The notes beneath the pieces are model-generated. The model did not search any database. It was not told where the DNA came from and saw nothing but the letters and a program-made list of their open reading frames with translations. A DNA stretch of 33,800 bases from an uncultured Oxalobacteraceae bacterium (GTDB taxonomy: Bacteria > Pseudomonadota > Gammaproteobacteria > Burkholderiales > Burkholderiaceae_D), in contig CAITOF010000021.1 in assembly GCA_903893945.1 (NCBI GenBank), positions 1 through 33,800 on the forward strand, in the 5' to 3' direction. Shown piece by piece: positions 18,206 through 27,881 of the stretch. The first letter of the stretch is position 1. Each line of letters starts with the position of its first letter. The translations under genes and the position numbers were made by a program.

Positions 18206-18251
18206 GCGCAGCACGTCCAGGCAGACTGGAAATTTAACCAGACAAATCAAA

Positions 18252-19049
18252 ATGAAACTGTGTGGACGAAACTGGGTATGCATTATCGGGCTGGCTATCA
18301 TCGGCTGCTGCCCGGCAGGGAGGGCGCTGGCAAGTGACATAACCGCCTGCATCGATCCTGAACCACCGCCATCCGCTTACTGGGTTCGTGACGCGCAACA
18401 GCATAAAACAGATGTATTAACCGGTTCCTCGATTGAACTGGTTCGAACGGTTTTTGAACGGCTTGGTCTATCCGTCACTTTCATCGGAAATTTGCCTTGG
18501 GCGCGGTGTGTGAAATCGGTGGAAGCCGGTACGATAGATTTTGCCATGGATGCTTATTATGACGAAGACCGCGCAAAACTGTTCCTGTATTCTGTCTATT
18601 ATCAGCAATTGACACCCCAGGTTTTTTTTGATGCGCAACGTCCGATCAATGTTCAGGTCAAAGCCGATTTAAAAAAATACCGGGGATGCGGCCTGATTGG
18701 CTGGAGCTACCGGCATTATGGACTTAATCCGGAAGATCTCGATGTAGGGGTGAATCGGATGGATCTGCTGTTTGCAAAGTTGAAAGCCGGTCGATGCGAC
18801 TATTTTGTCGAGGAACTTGAAGCGGTGGCTGGTTACCGGATTTTGGGCATCGATTATCTGGGTGATCCGGAAATCATGCATGGACCGGTGACCGATGCCA
18901 TCGGCCCCAAGCGGTTTCTGATAACCGGGAAAAAATCAGCCGCCGCAAAGTTGATTCCCAAAATTAACCAGGTATTATCAAAATTAATCGAATCCGGCCA
19001 GGCTGCCCGGATATTTGCCAAATATCTGAATCAACCTTTAACCAAATGA
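18252..19049 (+). CDS. Periplasmic solute-binding protein (family 3-like)
   Basis: This 265-aa protein has a signal peptide (hydrophobic core at about 9-20, likely cleavage after ALA at residue 27) and the two-lobed type II periplasmic binding fold. The pattern TGSSIELVRTVFERLGL, PWARCVKSVEAGTIDFAM and a closing KINQVLSKLIESGQAARIF is typical of SBP_bac_3-like proteins. No permease or ATPase gene is adjacent, so it is either an orphan receptor subunit or one of the stand-alone binding-fold proteins common in this group. It starts 46 bases after hutI with no clear terminator between, so co-transcription and a histidine-related ligand are possible but only inferred. The ribosome-binding site is weak. 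Confidence 0.75.
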   Translation: MKLCGRNWVCIIGLAIIGCCPAGRALASDITACIDPEPPPSAYWVRDAQQHKTDVLTGSSIELVRTVFERLGLSVTFIGNLPWARCVKSVEAGTIDFAMDAYYDEDRAKLFLYSVYYQQLTPQVFFDAQRPINVQVKADLKKYRGCGLIGWSYRHYGLNPEDLDVGVNRMDLLFAKLKAGRCDYFVEELEAVAGYRILGIDYLGDPEIMHGPVTDAIGPKRFLITGKKSAAAKLIPKINQVLSKLIESGQAARIFAKYLNQPLTK

Positions 19050-19251
19050 TAACAGGTTGAGCGGCGCACCTGCCGGTTGGCGTTCGTCCATTAAGCCGGG
19101 ATACACGACTCCCAGGGATGAATACAAAACATAGCGTGAAATTCACCGCGACGACGTATACATTATTTTTATACGGCGTTAATTTTATTATAGAAATTTT
19201 TTACATCGAAACCGATAGGATGTACCCATAGTTTATCTATAGGACATCGTT

Positions 19252-19650
19252 ATGAATCGCGCCCCAAGCTGTTCTGTTCAGAGTTTTCCTGTCAGCCTGA
19301 CTGAAAAATCGACTTATCAAACGCAATTTGAGTTCATGTCGTTGAGCGAGCGACTGAGTCGCATAAATGAGCGGATAAAAAATTTTTCGAAGCACAATCC
19401 ATCCGCCGCGCGCGAACAGCTCGAACGCTGCATCATGCTGGGCTTCATTGTCGATGAGTCGCAGGTGACCCAGGCCCGCCATCTGATTATTGCGTTATGC
19501 AAAGACAGACTGATCTTTATGCGTGTCCAACCTGCCGACCATGCCGGGTCAATGCACCTGGAGATTTTTGTTAAATCATCGGCTGCACAGCCGGTTAAAG
19601 ACCTGATGGAGTTACGTTTCAAATCCTGGAACGACGCCGGACGGATTTGA
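19252..19650 (+). CDS. Hypothetical protein, unrecognised
   Basis: I do not recognise this 132-aa protein. It has no signal peptide or membrane segment. Residues 28-60 are charged and look helical (SLSERLSRINERIKNF), followed by an alternating hydrophobic part (LIIALCKDRLIFMRVQ) and a short basic tail. AGGA at 19241-19244 is 7 bases before the ATG, so it is probably translated. The 202 bases upstream (19050-19251) are A+T-rich and likely hold its promoter. I see only a weak 5-bp inverted repeat (CAGGT/ACCTG) after the binding-protein gene. The DUF3592 gene follows 19 bases after its stop and may share its transcript. Confidence 0.6.
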   Translation: MNRAPSCSVQSFPVSLTEKSTYQTQFEFMSLSERLSRINERIKNFSKHNPSAAREQLERCIMLGFIVDESQVTQARHLIIALCKDRLIFMRVQPADHAGSMHLEIFVKSSAAQPVKDLMELRFKSWNDAGRI

Positions 19651-19669
19651 TGCAAGCGCGGAATTTATC

Positions 19670-20206
19670 ATGACTGCCATTTCCTATTCAAATAAACTGA
19701 AAACAATGATGCTGGGTTTTACTGGCAGTGTCATGCTGCTGGCACTCTTGGCCATCGGCGTCTATGCAAACGACATCATTTCGGCTGATCGGGCGAGTAG
19801 CTGGCCTACCAGTGAAGGGACTGTGATCTATTCTGAAGCGACTCGCGGGTGCGGCAATGGTCTGGCATTCTGGCCGAAAGTCAGATACCAATATGCGGTG
19901 GCCGGGCAAGACTATACCAGTGACAATCTGGTGTTTGGCAATATCGGTTGTGGTCCGGAAACTGATGCAGTGACCATCGCACGGCAGTTTCCGCTGCACG
20001 CCAATGTCACCGTGCATTTCAACCCCGACAATCCCCAGGAGGCGGTGCTGGTGGCAGGTAAAGTGCTCGAAGACACCTGGGTAGGCATCGACGTATTCGC
20101 CAGCCTGCTGGCGTTCTGTTTATTATTCGGGTATTTTGTCGTTCGAAAAAACAAGCCGCAGGACCGGTGTCCAGACCCGTTACTTAATCCTGCTGTCGAT
20201 TCATAA
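19670..20206 (+). CDS. DUF3592 membrane protein
   Basis: This 178-aa protein fits the DUF3592 family: an N-terminal membrane helix (about 13-34), a compact extracytoplasmic beta domain that starts SSWPTSEGTVIYSE and includes PKVRYQYAVAGQDYTSDN and VTVHFNPDNPQEAVL, and a C-terminal membrane helix (about 142-161) with a short basic end. Two cysteines (in RGCGN and IGCGP) could form a disulfide outside the membrane. The family has no established function. It may be co-transcribed with the small gene just upstream, and a GC-rich hairpin follows its stop. Confidence 0.8.
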   Translation: MTAISYSNKLKTMMLGFTGSVMLLALLAIGVYANDIISADRASSWPTSEGTVIYSEATRGCGNGLAFWPKVRYQYAVAGQDYTSDNLVFGNIGCGPETDAVTIARQFPLHANVTVHFNPDNPQEAVLVAGKVLEDTWVGIDVFASLLAFCLLFGYFVVRKNKPQDRCPDPLLNPAVDS

Positions 20207-20226
20207 GCCGGCCACACGGCCGGTTT
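20205..20226. terminator. Probable terminator after the DUF3592 gene
   Basis: AAGCCGGCC (20205-20213), loop ACAC and GGCCGGTTT (20218-20226) make a 9-bp stem with one G-T pair. The T-run is only three bases, so it may be inefficient. It lies between the DUF3592 gene and the convergent kup gene. Confidence 0.55.
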
Positions 20227-20283
20227 CCGGGTTCCAGTGATCGTGGATCAGGGACGGTTCGTGAACAGACCGCTGGCCACGGA

Positions 20284-22212
20284 TTATTTGCGCGGAACCA
20301 GATCCAGCCTTGCCCCGAGCTCCACGACGCGATTGGGTGGAATGCCGAAATGGGTGGTGGAATCGAGCTCATTCTTGTGTAGCCAGATAAACAGATTCAA
20401 CAGCAGGTTCAACGCGATATTGCCCCTGAGCGGTGCGGACAAGGTTTCTTTACCCAGGTAAAACGAGGTGGACATCGGATCGTACAGACAGCACCCGATC
20501 TGTTTTTCAGCCAGCTCGAGCAGCTTGGGCACATTGGCTTCTTCCATGTATCCAAAGTGCGCCACTATCCGGGTAAAACCTATCTTCATTTCGGTGACGG
20601 TCAACCGGTCTTTCAGTGCCACGCGGGGGCTTTCTTCAGTCAGCAGCGTCAATAAAACCACGTGTTCATGCAGCACCTGATTGTGTTTCAGGTGGTGTAA
20701 CAGCGCAACCGGCGTTGATCCGCCGGGTGCCATCATGAATACTGCCGTGCCATGGACGCGGTATGGTGGATGGTCCGCCAGACTGTCTATAAATATGTCG
20801 ACCGGCAAGCCTGAATCTGTGCGCGATTGACGCAGAACCCGAATCCCGGTGAACCAGGAGATGGTCACCAGGAACGTGAGCACGCCAATAACAAACGGCA
20901 ACCATCCACCATCGGCAAATTTCATTGCATTCGCTGCCACGAAGGCCAGATCAATCACGATAAACAGGCCGGCAATCAGGGCAACGCGCAGTTTGGACCA
21001 ATGCCAGCGAATTTGCGCAAATGCCGCAAAGATGACGGTCGTAATTGCCATTGTGGTCGAAACGGCCAGGCCAAACGCCGCTGCCAGGCTGTCGGAGGTA
21101 CGAAATATCAGCACAACGCCAATCGTGCCCAGCATGAGTATCCAGTTGAGTGACGGCAGGTAAATCTGGCCGGCGGAACTGCTTGATGTGTGTTTGGTCA
21201 GCACACGCGGACTTAACCCCAATTGGGACGCCTGCCGGGTTAATGAAAATACTGCCGAGATTAACGCCTGCGCGGCGACTATGGTGGCGAGTGTCGCGAG
21301 TATAACCATCGGATACAAACCCCAATCCGGAACCATCGTATAGAAAGGGCGCGACGCGCTTGCCGGGATGCGCAAAATCAGGGCCCCCTGTCCCAGATAA
21401 TTAACGACCAGAGAAGGCAGTGCCAGACCGTACCATGCCAATCGTATCGGGTAAGCGCCGAAATGGCCCATATCCGCATAGAGCGCTTCGCCTCCGGTCA
21501 GGCAAAGCACCACGGCCCCTAATGCCAGAAATCCGCGAAGTCCGTTGTGCATGAAAAACAGAACGCCATTAGCTGGATTGAAGGCAGCTAATATTTGCGG
21601 TGTCTGAATCAGGGACGCCAGTCCCAGCATGAAAATAACAACAAACCAGACCGCCAGAATCGGCCCGAATGCGACCCCGACCTTGCCGGACCCCAGGGGC
21701 TGTATGGCAAATAAGGCGATCAATATGGCCACGGTCAGCGCCACGATATAGGGTGTGAATGCCGGCGTTGCCACTTCCAGCCCCTCGACCGCGCTCAGTA
21801 CAGAAATGGCCGGCGTGATGACGCCGTCGCCGTACAGCATTGCCGTGCCTATCATGGCCAGATAAATCCAGCGCCGGGCGCGTTTGCCCGCCTTTTGATT
21901 GCTGCGGTCACCAATCAGCAAGGCAAGCAGTGCCAGCAGTCCGCCTTCGCCATGATTATCGGCCTGCATCAGTATCAGGACATACTTGACACTCACCATC
22001 AACATGAGTGACCACAAAAACAGCGACACGATACCAATCACATTTTCAGGAGTCGGAGTGACACCATTGGCACCGCCAAACGCGGCTTGCAGCGCATACA
22101 GGGGACTGGTTCCGAGGTCGCCAAATACGATGCCCAGCGCAGAGAGCGTCAGCGTGGCGATGGCACCTCCGACCAGGGGCGCTTTGTGGCATGGGATGGG
22201 CTCTGGATTCAT
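20284..22212 (-). CDS. kup: Low-affinity potassium uptake protein Kup
   Basis: This 642-aa inner-membrane protein imports K+ with protons. It begins with the family signature ALGIVFGDLGTSPLYALQAAF (about residues 25-45), has about 12 membrane helices up to about residue 450, then the usual soluble C-terminal domain of around 190 residues. GEGGLLALLALL and the YGDGVITPAISVLSAVEGLE block are also typical of Kup/HAK/KT transporters. The length is close to the E. coli protein (622 aa). The ATG at 22212 has a weak GGAAA upstream. It stands alone, convergent with the DUF3592 gene. Confidence 0.95.
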   Translation of the reverse strand: MNPEPIPCHKAPLVGGAIATLTLSALGIVFGDLGTSPLYALQAAFGGANGVTPTPENVIGIVSLFLWSLMLMVSVKYVLILMQADNHGEGGLLALLALLIGDRSNQKAGKRARRWIYLAMIGTAMLYGDGVITPAISVLSAVEGLEVATPAFTPYIVALTVAILIALFAIQPLGSGKVGVAFGPILAVWFVVIFMLGLASLIQTPQILAAFNPANGVLFFMHNGLRGFLALGAVVLCLTGGEALYADMGHFGAYPIRLAWYGLALPSLVVNYLGQGALILRIPASASRPFYTMVPDWGLYPMVILATLATIVAAQALISAVFSLTRQASQLGLSPRVLTKHTSSSSAGQIYLPSLNWILMLGTIGVVLIFRTSDSLAAAFGLAVSTTMAITTVIFAAFAQIRWHWSKLRVALIAGLFIVIDLAFVAANAMKFADGGWLPFVIGVLTFLVTISWFTGIRVLRQSRTDSGLPVDIFIDSLADHPPYRVHGTAVFMMAPGGSTPVALLHHLKHNQVLHEHVVLLTLLTEESPRVALKDRLTVTEMKIGFTRIVAHFGYMEEANVPKLLELAEKQIGCCLYDPMSTSFYLGKETLSAPLRGNIALNLLLNLFIWLHKNELDSTTHFGIPPNRVVELGARLDLVPRK

Positions 22213-22526
22213 CGTTTTCCAATTTTTACGTTCGGCGATTGCGGGCCGCTGTAACCTTTTCTGGGCATTCGGTGCGGAACTGCTGACTGCAACCAGCTAA
22301 GGTTTAGGTTAACAATGAGTTTATTGCCAATTTAATTCAGTATTATTACTTTTGTTGTAAATGACGCAAAATTTCATCAAAAAATTTAAGCGCTATCAAA
22401 TCAGTTTGAATTTGGGCCTTCCTGCCGATTTTTATCTACTAAACTGACCCGGGCAGATCAGCAACAATAACCATGTTTGTGATATCGGTAGTTCAGGGCC
22501 ACTGTCCTGCTGCCGTGAGGGTGATT
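22213..22526. other. Divergent intergenic region between kup and the outer-membrane protein gene
   Basis: These 314 bases are A+T-rich in the middle (about 22310-22440). They must hold leftward signals for kup and rightward signals for the gene at 22527. I found several weak -10-like sequences but no pair with correct spacing that I would defend, and no riboswitch-like conserved structure. The frame of the downstream gene stays open from an ATG at 22473, but the better start is 22527. Confidence 0.4.
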
Positions 22527-23324
22527 ATGATAAATCGGGTCCGGCGTAACACACTGCTAACATCAACACGATGGGTATGGCCCACTCTGTTATTGATACC
22601 ATTTTCCGTGTCTGCAGGATGCCTGTCAGCCGATGATCCAATTTCAACCGATCGGCCGAGTGTGGCAAATACCTCGGATACCGTTCCGAAAGGCAGTGTC
22701 CAGCTTGAAGGTGGTGTAACCGAAACGCGTAACCAGGGCATATGGACAATCGACCTGCCTGAAACCAGAATGCGTGTCGGAGTGACAGATTGCACGGAAA
22801 TTCTGGCAGATTTTCCTGATTACTATCGTTCCAGTACAACGGGTGCCAACCAAGGCACCACCAATCCAGGGCTGGCCATCAAGCATCAATTTCCCGACTG
22901 GGTCGATGGGTTAACTCTTTTGGGTACTATCGGCGTGCTGTTGGATACAGGCGATGCGGCTATAGCGGGTGCCGGGTCCAATGCCTACGCACAAGTACCG
23001 TGGTCGTATGATTTTGGTAATAGCTGGTCGATTAATGGCATGTTCAGTACGCTGGAGCAGCGCCACGCCCCGAATACCAATTCGATCTACGTATCGACAC
23101 TTTATCTGGATCGGGTTGTTAATGATAAATCAGACATGTTTGTCGAATTCGCCAACAATGACCAGAAAGAGGTTGCGTCGGTTAACACGTGGGGATTGGG
23201 CGGAGCCTATCGGATCACGCAAATGCAGCAATTTGATTTTAAAGTAGGGTCGGGGCTGAACAAGGCCGGCCCCGGTTTCTACATGACGATCGGATACTCA
23301 GTCAGGTTAAACCGGCTTTTCTGA
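22527..23324 (+). CDS. MetA-pathway/transporter-type outer-membrane beta-barrel protein
   Basis: This 265-aa exported protein resembles the family annotated as 'putative MetA-pathway of phenol degradation' or outer-membrane transporter: an early ISTDRPSVANTSDTVPKGSVQLEGGVT block, then alternating short beta-strands, and a C-terminal aromatic residue (RLNRLF), as expected for an outer-membrane barrel. The signal peptide has a basic N-terminus (MINRVRRN) and a hydrophobic core (about 20-29), with cleavage near VSA. The ATG at 22527 is preferred because GAGGG is 5 bases upstream. The ATG at 22473 is a less likely alternative. No phenol genes are nearby, so the name says little about its function. 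Confidence 0.72.
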   Translation: MINRVRRNTLLTSTRWVWPTLLLIPFSVSAGCLSADDPISTDRPSVANTSDTVPKGSVQLEGGVTETRNQGIWTIDLPETRMRVGVTDCTEILADFPDYYRSSTTGANQGTTNPGLAIKHQFPDWVDGLTLLGTIGVLLDTGDAAIAGAGSNAYAQVPWSYDFGNSWSINGMFSTLEQRHAPNTNSIYVSTLYLDRVVNDKSDMFVEFANNDQKEVASVNTWGLGGAYRITQMQQFDFKVGSGLNKAGPGFYMTIGYSVRLNRLF

Positions 23325-23390
23325 TGAAGCATAGAATACCGATCTTTTCCCGGTCCCAGGTCATGTGAAATCCGGGGTTCTGAAGCAGGA

Positions 23391-25727
23391 TCAGTTACTT
23401 TTCAAACCCACCGCTTTTAATTTCGACTCAAGTTTCTTACCCTTGCGAGCCCGTTTCTGGATGTGCGGTGCAAGCTGCGTTGCCGATAAACTGATTTCCT
23501 GATACTTGGCGGCGCGGCCTATGCCACGGACCGTAATACCCTTCTGTGAAATAACCTGCACTGCCTGCAGTTTTTCACCCTTTTCCAGGTCCATTAAAAT
23601 AACGCCTTTGCCGCCACTGCTTAAGTGCTTGATTTCGTTCAAACCGAATACGAGCAAACGCCCGTGTTCAGACAGGCAGGCAATGGCACTGCTGCCCGGA
23701 TTGACAACGCAGGGCTCAATAATTTCGTCGCCTTCGTCCAGATTCATGAATGATTTCCCTGCACGCATGCGTCCTGTCATGTCCAGAACGCTGGCAGTAA
23801 AGCCCATGCCGGCAGAGCTTGCCAGCAGTAACTGGCAAGCGCCGTCGCCGGCAAAATAATGACTAATCCGGCTGCCAGTGGCAAGATCAATCAGACTGGT
23901 TATCGGAGCGCCATCGCCACGCGCGCCGGGCAACGAAGCGACCGCCACCGAATAGACCCGACCGTTGGTACCGAAGGCCAATAAATTATCGATGCTGCGA
24001 CATTCAAAGGTGGACTGCAAGCCATCGCCCGCCTTGAAGGTGAACTGGCTGGCATCGTGCCCATGTCCGGTGCGTGAACGCAACCAGCCCTTTTGCGAAA
24101 TGATAATAGTAACCGGTTCGTCAATTACTTTCTGTTCAACAACCGCTTTCTCGGCGACTTCAATCAAGGTGCGCCGCGCATCGCCAAACTGTTTTTGATC
24201 TGCTTCAATTTCCTTGATGATTTTCTTTTTCATTGATGCAGCATTGTTCAGCAGATCCTGCAGCCCGGACTGTTCGAGACGCAGTGCCGCCAATTCCTGC
24301 TCAATTTTTATGGCTTCGAGACGGGCGAGCTGACGCAGACGGATCTCTAAAATGTCTTCTGCCTGGCGGTCGGAAAGGTGAAAGGCTTCGATCAGGGCAG
24401 GTTTGGGAATGTCCGATTCACGAATGATGCGAATGACTTCATCAATATTGAGCAGAACGGCAATTCGGCCTTCCAGTATATGAATCCGGTCTTCGACTTT
24501 CTGCAGTCGAAATTCGGTGCGTCGCGTGACAGTGACAAATCGGAACGCCACCCATTCGGATATGATTTCAACCAGACTTTTCTGGCGCGGCCGGCCATCG
24601 CCACCTATCATCACCAGATTCATCGATGCGTTCGTCTCCAGCGAGGTGTGCGCCAGCAGAATCTGCATGAACTCGGCGCTGTTCTGATTCTTGGACTTGG
24701 GTTCGAAAACCAATCGTACCGGGGCATCTTTACCGGACTCGTCACGTATGGTATCCAGCACGCCCAGCACCAGCTGTTTTAAATTCTGCTGCTCGGGAGA
24801 CAGGGATTTTTTGCCCAGTTTAATTTTGGGATTGGTGCATTCTTCAATTTCTTCCAGAATTTTCTGACTGGAGGTGCCGGGTGGAAGTTCATTGACCACG
24901 ATTTGCCACTGACCGCGCGCCAGTTCTTCAATTTTCCATCGGGCGCGTACTTTCAGGCTGCCACGTCCATTCTGGTATATTTCGGCGATAGTGGACGTCG
25001 GGCTGATAATCTGACCACCACCAGGGAAATCGGGCCCCGGAACAATATCCATTAATTGCGCGTTGCTGATCGACGGATTCTTGATAACGGCAATCGCTGC
25101 CTGCGCAATCTCCGTCAGGTTGTGTGAAGGAATTTCAGTGGCCAGGCCTACCGCAATCCCGGAGGCGCCATTCAGAAGGACCATGGGCAATCGCGCAGGA
25201 AGTAATCGGGGTTCTTCGCTGGAACCGTCGTAATTGGGTTGGAAGTCGACGGTACCCAGATCGATTTCATCCAGCAATAAACCGGCAATCGGTGTCAGGC
25301 GTGCCTCGGTGTAGCGCATGGCTGCTGCACCGTCGCCATCGCGCGAACCGAAATTGCCCTGTCCATCGATGAGCGGATAACGCAAGGAAAAATCCTGAGT
25401 CATACGGACCAGGGCATCGTACACCGACTGGTCACCGTGCGGGTGCAGCTTACCGAGCACTTCACCGACCACCAGTGCCGATTTACGGGGTTTGGCCGTA
25501 CCGTTCAAACCCAGTTCATTCATTGCATAAAGAATCCGGCGTTGCACCGGTTTCTGTCCGTCGCACACATCGGGCAATGCGCGTCCCTTGACGACCGAAA
25601 TCGCATAGTCCAGATAAGCGCGCTCTGCAAAGACCGCCAATGTGATGGATTCACCGTCTGTCGGTGGTTCAGGTGGAACCGAAGCCGGGTTGCTGTCGTC
25701 GCTGAATAAGTCGGTTTGTACTGGCAT
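23391..25727 (-). CDS. parC: DNA topoisomerase IV subunit A
   Basis: This 778-aa protein is the cleavage/rejoining subunit that, with ParE, unlinks daughter chromosomes. The catalytic tyrosine is Y139 in [11 protein letters not shown], after the breakage-reunion core that starts near residue 35 ([21 protein letters not shown]). The C-terminal beta-pinwheel begins near residue 510. The quinolone-determining segment reads [13 protein letters not shown] (95-107), with Gln100 where E. coli ParC has Ser80 and Asp104 at the E. coli Glu84 position. It starts 23 bases after the parE stop on the same strand and ends with a basic tail. The ribosome-binding site is weak (AAAGA). Confidence 0.96.
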   Translation of the reverse strand: MPVQTDLFSDDSNPASVPPEPPTDGESITLAVFAERAYLDYAISVVKGRALPDVCDGQKPVQRRILYAMNELGLNGTAKPRKSALVVGEVLGKLHPHGDQSVYDALVRMTQDFSLRYPLIDGQGNFGSRDGDGAAAMRYTEARLTPIAGLLLDEIDLGTVDFQPNYDGSSEEPRLLPARLPMVLLNGASGIAVGLATEIPSHNLTEIAQAAIAVIKNPSISNAQLMDIVPGPDFPGGGQIISPTSTIAEIYQNGRGSLKVRARWKIEELARGQWQIVVNELPPGTSSQKILEEIEECTNPKIKLGKKSLSPEQQNLKQLVLGVLDTIRDESGKDAPVRLVFEPKSKNQNSAEFMQILLAHTSLETNASMNLVMIGGDGRPRQKSLVEIISEWVAFRFVTVTRRTEFRLQKVEDRIHILEGRIAVLLNIDEVIRIIRESDIPKPALIEAFHLSDRQAEDILEIRLRQLARLEAIKIEQELAALRLEQSGLQDLLNNAASMKKKIIKEIEADQKQFGDARRTLIEVAEKAVVEQKVIDEPVTIIISQKGWLRSRTGHGHDASQFTFKAGDGLQSTFECRSIDNLLAFGTNGRVYSVAVASLPGARGDGAPITSLIDLATGSRISHYFAGDGACQLLLASSAGMGFTASVLDMTGRMRAGKSFMNLDEGDEIIEPCVVNPGSSAIACLSEHGRLLVFGLNEIKHLSSGGKGVILMDLEKGEKLQAVQVISQKGITVRGIGRAAKYQEISLSATQLAPHIQKRARKGKKLESKLKAVGLKSN

Positions 25728-25750
25728 GGTTTGTCTTTATAAATATCGGA

Positions 25751-27721
25751 TTAAATATCAGCTTCCACGTCGTTGCCGTGTTCTTCTATCCATGAACGCC
25801 GTGCGGCGGCTTCACCTTTGCCCATTAGCATGGTGAACCGTTGCTCTGAATGGGACTGGTCAACTTCACCAAGGTTCACCGGCAGTAAGCGACGGGTATC
25901 CGGGTTCATGGTCGTTTCCCACAACTGCTCCGCATTCATTTCGCCCAGGCCCTTGAAGCGGGCAATACTCCAGCTTCCTTCTTTGGCACCTTCCTTGCGC
26001 AGTTTATCTTCGATGGCAATCAGTTCGCCGCTGTCCAGGGCATAAATTTTCTGCGCCAGCTTTTTGCCCCGAGGCGGTGCATCGACCCGGAACAGCGGTG
26101 GTCGCGCAATGCAGATATGTCCGGTCTCGATCAGTTTCGGGAAGTGCCTGAAAAAAAGTGTCAGCAACAAAACCTGTATATGGGAGCCGTCCACATCCGC
26201 ATCGGACAGAATGCAGATTTTGCCGTAGCGCAGTCCTGACAGATCGGGGTTGTCGTTCAGGTGATGGGGGTCGACGCCGATGGCCACGGCAATATCATGA
26301 ATTTCATTATTGGCGAAGAGCCGGTCGCGGTCGGTTTCCCAGGTGTTTAATACTTTTCCGCGCAACGGCAGGATGGCCTGAAATTCCTTGTCACGCCCCA
26401 TTTTTGCCGAGCCACCGGCCGAATCCCCTTCGACCAGAAACAGCTCATTGCGGCTCAGGTCAGTGGATTCACAATCCGTCAATTTTCCCGGCAGAACCGC
26501 TACGCCGGACGATTTGCGTTTCTCCACCTTTTGCGCTGAGCGCAACCGGGATTGCGCCTGCTTGATAACCAGGTCAGCCAACTTTTTGCCATAATCGACG
26601 TGCTGGTTCAGCCATAACTCCAGAGGTGATTTTGTGAAACTCGACACCAGCCGAACCGCGTCACGCGAATTCAGTCGTTCCTTGATCTGGCCCTGAAACT
26701 GTGGATCGAGCACCTTGGTGGACAATACAAACGACGCACGGGCAAACACATCTTCCGGCAATAGCTTCACACCTTTGGGAAGCAATGCATGCAGTTCGAC
26801 AAAATTCTTGATGGCGCCGAACAGGCCCTCGCGCAATCCGGATTCATGGGTGCCACCGGCGGGTGTCGGAATCAGGTTGACGTACGATTCGCGCACCACA
26901 TTTCCTTCTTCTGTCCAGGCGACGACCCAAGCGGCACCTTCGCCTTCTGCGAAACCATCGGTCTCGGCCGTGGCGTATTGAGCACCCTCAAACAGCGGAA
27001 TAAGCGTGTCGCAGGCCAGCGATTCCGTCAGATAACCGCGTAAGCCCTGGTCATATTGCCATTCCAGCGTTTCCTTGGGTGCGTGCAAAGTTACTTTAAC
27101 GCCAGGCAACAGCACAGCCTTGGATCGCAGCAGGCGCTGCAATTCACTCTGGGCCAGGTTGGGCGTATCAAAATAGGTGGGATTGGGCCAGACAGTAACA
27201 CGCGTGCCGGATTTCTTGTCGCCCTTGGCCTGCTGCTGCGAGGTGAGCGGTTTGATGACGTCGCCATTGGAAAACGTAATCTGGTGTACTCCCCCATCGC
27301 GCCAGACCGTGATTTCCAGTTTGCTTGACAGTGCATTGGTCACTGACACACCGACGCCGTGAAGACCGCCTGAAAACGAATAGGCGCCACCGGCACCCTT
27401 GTCAAATTTGCCGCCCGCGTGCAGACGGGTAAAAACAATTTCGACGGTCGGTACGTGTTCTTCAGGATGGAGGCCGACAGGAATTCCGCGGCCGTCATCT
27501 TCTACGGTCACGCTACCGTCCGGGTTCTGTGTGACGATAATGTGTTTGCCAAATCCGCCCAGCGCCTCGTCTGAAGCATTGTCAATGACTTCCTGGATAA
27601 TGTGGAGCGGATTTTCCGTCCGGGTGTACATGCCGGGGCGTTGTTTAACGGGTTCCAACCCTTTTAAAACTCGGATAGACGATTCGCTGTAAGCGGCGGG
27701 CACAGGTTTTTTGGTGGACAT
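25751..27721 (-). CDS. parE: DNA topoisomerase IV subunit B
   Basis: This 656-aa protein is the ATPase subunit of topoisomerase IV. The GHKL ATP site is visible (EVIDNASDEALGG near 44-56, DDGRGIP near 79-85, GGLHGVGVSVTNALS), as is the TOPRIM domain (LVEGDSAGGSA and DADVDGSHI). The length fits ParE rather than GyrB, which is about 800 aa, and the neighbour is parC. ParE and ParC are probably made from one message. An extended -10 (TGCTATACT on the minus strand, -10 at 27795-27800) lies about 75 bases upstream of the ATG. No clear Shine-Dalgarno site precedes the start. Confidence 0.96.
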   Translation of the reverse strand: MSTKKPVPAAYSESSIRVLKGLEPVKQRPGMYTRTENPLHIIQEVIDNASDEALGGFGKHIIVTQNPDGSVTVEDDGRGIPVGLHPEEHVPTVEIVFTRLHAGGKFDKGAGGAYSFSGGLHGVGVSVTNALSSKLEITVWRDGGVHQITFSNGDVIKPLTSQQQAKGDKKSGTRVTVWPNPTYFDTPNLAQSELQRLLRSKAVLLPGVKVTLHAPKETLEWQYDQGLRGYLTESLACDTLIPLFEGAQYATAETDGFAEGEGAAWVVAWTEEGNVVRESYVNLIPTPAGGTHESGLREGLFGAIKNFVELHALLPKGVKLLPEDVFARASFVLSTKVLDPQFQGQIKERLNSRDAVRLVSSFTKSPLELWLNQHVDYGKKLADLVIKQAQSRLRSAQKVEKRKSSGVAVLPGKLTDCESTDLSRNELFLVEGDSAGGSAKMGRDKEFQAILPLRGKVLNTWETDRDRLFANNEIHDIAVAIGVDPHHLNDNPDLSGLRYGKICILSDADVDGSHIQVLLLTLFFRHFPKLIETGHICIARPPLFRVDAPPRGKKLAQKIYALDSGELIAIEDKLRKEGAKEGSWSIARFKGLGEMNAEQLWETTMNPDTRRLLPVNLGEVDQSHSEQRFTMLMGKGEAAARRSWIEEHGNDVEADI

Positions 27722-27794
27722 GCAAAATTTCGGAAAAAGACGAGTTAATAAAAATTTCTGGGGCTACCGCAGTGTTGCAGTGCAAGACCGCGCT

Positions 27795-27803
27795 AGTATA
27801 GCA
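27795..27803 (-). promoter_or_regulatory. Probable parE promoter (extended -10)
   Basis: On the minus strand the sequence is TGC-TATACT, an extended -10 element (TGn plus five of six -10 matches). The -35 region is poor, as is common for extended -10 promoters. Transcription would start near 27788, about 67 bases before the parE ATG. Confidence 0.5.
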
Positions 27804-27856
27804 GGGAGTCATTTTAATATGCTGTGTTTTTATACAGTTAAATGACTGATCGGGAT

Positions 27857-27862
27857 TATAAT
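27857..27862 (+). promoter_or_regulatory. Candidate -10 element for the kinase/regulator operon
   Basis: A perfect TATAAT on the plus strand, about 167 bases before the kinase start. The -35 region 17 bases upstream (ACAGTT) is poor, so an activator might be needed, or the match may be chance in A+T-rich DNA. Confidence 0.35.
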
Positions 27863-27881
27863 TGTTTTTTTGATACTTTTC

